A DNA stretch of 64,000 nt from NCBI GenBank assembly GCA_029964075.1, contig CM057149.1, positions 18,304,197 through 18,368,196 on the forward strand, read 5' to 3'. A model generated the notes under the pieces. It was given only the letters and a program-made list of their open reading frames with translations. It did not search any database and had not been told where the DNA came from. This DNA is from Patiria pectinifera (Eukaryota > Echinodermata > Asteroidea > Valvatida > Asterinidae). Both the position numbers and the translations under genes were made by a program. Within the stretch, counting starts at the first letter, position 1; each line of letters opens with the position of its first letter. This document shows, one piece after another, positions 63,195 to 64,000 of the stretch.

Positions 63195-64000
63195 AATTAA
63201 CAGGATTTAGGTTTACTTACTGTAGGAATGGGCCATTGGTTTCCTGCGGAACGAAGGATTTTTCGGTCCTCTTAATTAAGTAAAATCCAATGAGACTGTT
63301 TGGTAACCAGTTGGCACAGTACATGTATGTGATAAACATCAAGCCACATGTAAAGTACATACTTCGGTGGGTAAGTGACCTTGCCTGAGTTTGCTTTACT
63401 GTTCTGAATGCATTCAATTAAGCAAAACCTGAAACAAAGATAACAAAAACTGAAATCTTCAAAAAATGTTTTACCCAATTACCTTTCAGCGTACAGGAAA
63501 AAAAAGAAGCAATTATAGAAATCTATTTAACAATTATTGCATCTCTGTTCAACAAGAGCACCACCCCATCCCCCCAATCGCGCCCCCCCCCCCAAAAAAA
63601 GCTATTAAAGAAAAATTTAAAAAAATGTTATAGTTTGAATTATCAGTGAATACATATTTTGCTGTATCTCGCCTGGCATACGTATGTGACTGTCTGATGG
63701 TTTTTCTCTCCACAAACCACACCGGGCTTGCCCGCCAGAATCCACTCCAACCGGCTCGATTTCCAATGCAAAATGGCTCCACTCAGAAAAATTCTGAGGG
63801 CCAGTCACTGCATACTAATGTCAAACAACACTATTGGAGAGGTGTGCTTGAAGGCATACAAATGGGGTCATTTGTGCGCATTAATGTGAACTTCGTGCAG
63901 CTGGATGCATGCGTGTATACAATTAGCATGGCTGTTAATGTTCCCTTGATACATTGTGTTGCCATTAAAGGGTTTGTCGCAAACTGAAGTGTACGCTTGT
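63195..64000. other. CAMK1 intron 3, right edge
   Basis: No exon encoding the next kinase segment (GGELFDRI region) was found before the window ends. Confidence 0.5.

Overview
This is eukaryotic, intron-rich, repeat-rich genomic DNA from a marine invertebrate deuterostome; an echinoderm is my best guess. The basis is the gene content (properdin-like complement genes, CaMKI), abundant short motifs such as AGGCCTA, tRNA-derived SINEs ending in simple repeats, and many miniature inverted-repeat transposons (MITEs). The phylum is an inference and no species can be named.

Host genes. Three loci encode secreted proteins built from thrombospondin type-1 (TSP1) modules, each on its own exon with symmetric phase 1-1 introns. 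Locus A (+, 3946-6563) has a six-cysteine TB-like exon followed by three TSP1 exons; its signal-peptide exon was not found. Locus B (-, 31684 down to 11287) has a signal-peptide exon and four TSP1 exons; no TB exon or C-terminal exon was found. Locus C (+, 38997-52606) reads as a complete nine-exon gene for a 465-residue protein: signal peptide, TB-like domain, five TSP1 modules and an acidic Gly/Ser-rich tail. TB followed by TSP1 repeats is the architecture of properdin, the positive regulator of the alternative complement pathway, so A and C, and probably B, form a properdin-like cluster. Downstream, the first three coding exons of a calcium/calmodulin-dependent protein kinase I gene (CAMK1, + strand, from 54793) run off the right edge.

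Mobile DNA. The 11.7-kb intron of locus B between 11460 and 23195 carries an ISL2EU-type DNA transposon. It has an open three-exon gene for a THAP-DDE transposase (+, 14755-17706) and a convergent, decayed gene for a SWIM-finger/YqaJ-nuclease protein (-, 22766-20196). Several MITE families are present in multiple copies: a PIF/Harbinger-like family with TWA target duplications, a family with 10-bp target duplications (Mutator-like), two hAT elements with 8-bp duplications, a GTTGCAAC-ended family, and others. They nest in one another and in the introns of the properdin-like genes. At 32.7-34.2 kb lies a tandem array of about 360-390-bp units with long palindromes, next to a chopped LINE (34.4-37.25 kb). 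A minisatellite at 26.29-26.62 kb flanks a short CCCTAA tract with 16-bp units in both orientations.

Layout: 1-3.9 kb nothing recognised; 3.9-6.8 kb locus A; 6.9-11.2 kb repeats; 11.3-31.7 kb locus B with the transposon in its intron; 31.7-38.9 kb repeats, array and LINE remains; 39.0-53.2 kb locus C; 53.2-54.7 kb intergenic; 54.8-64 kb 5' part of CAMK1.
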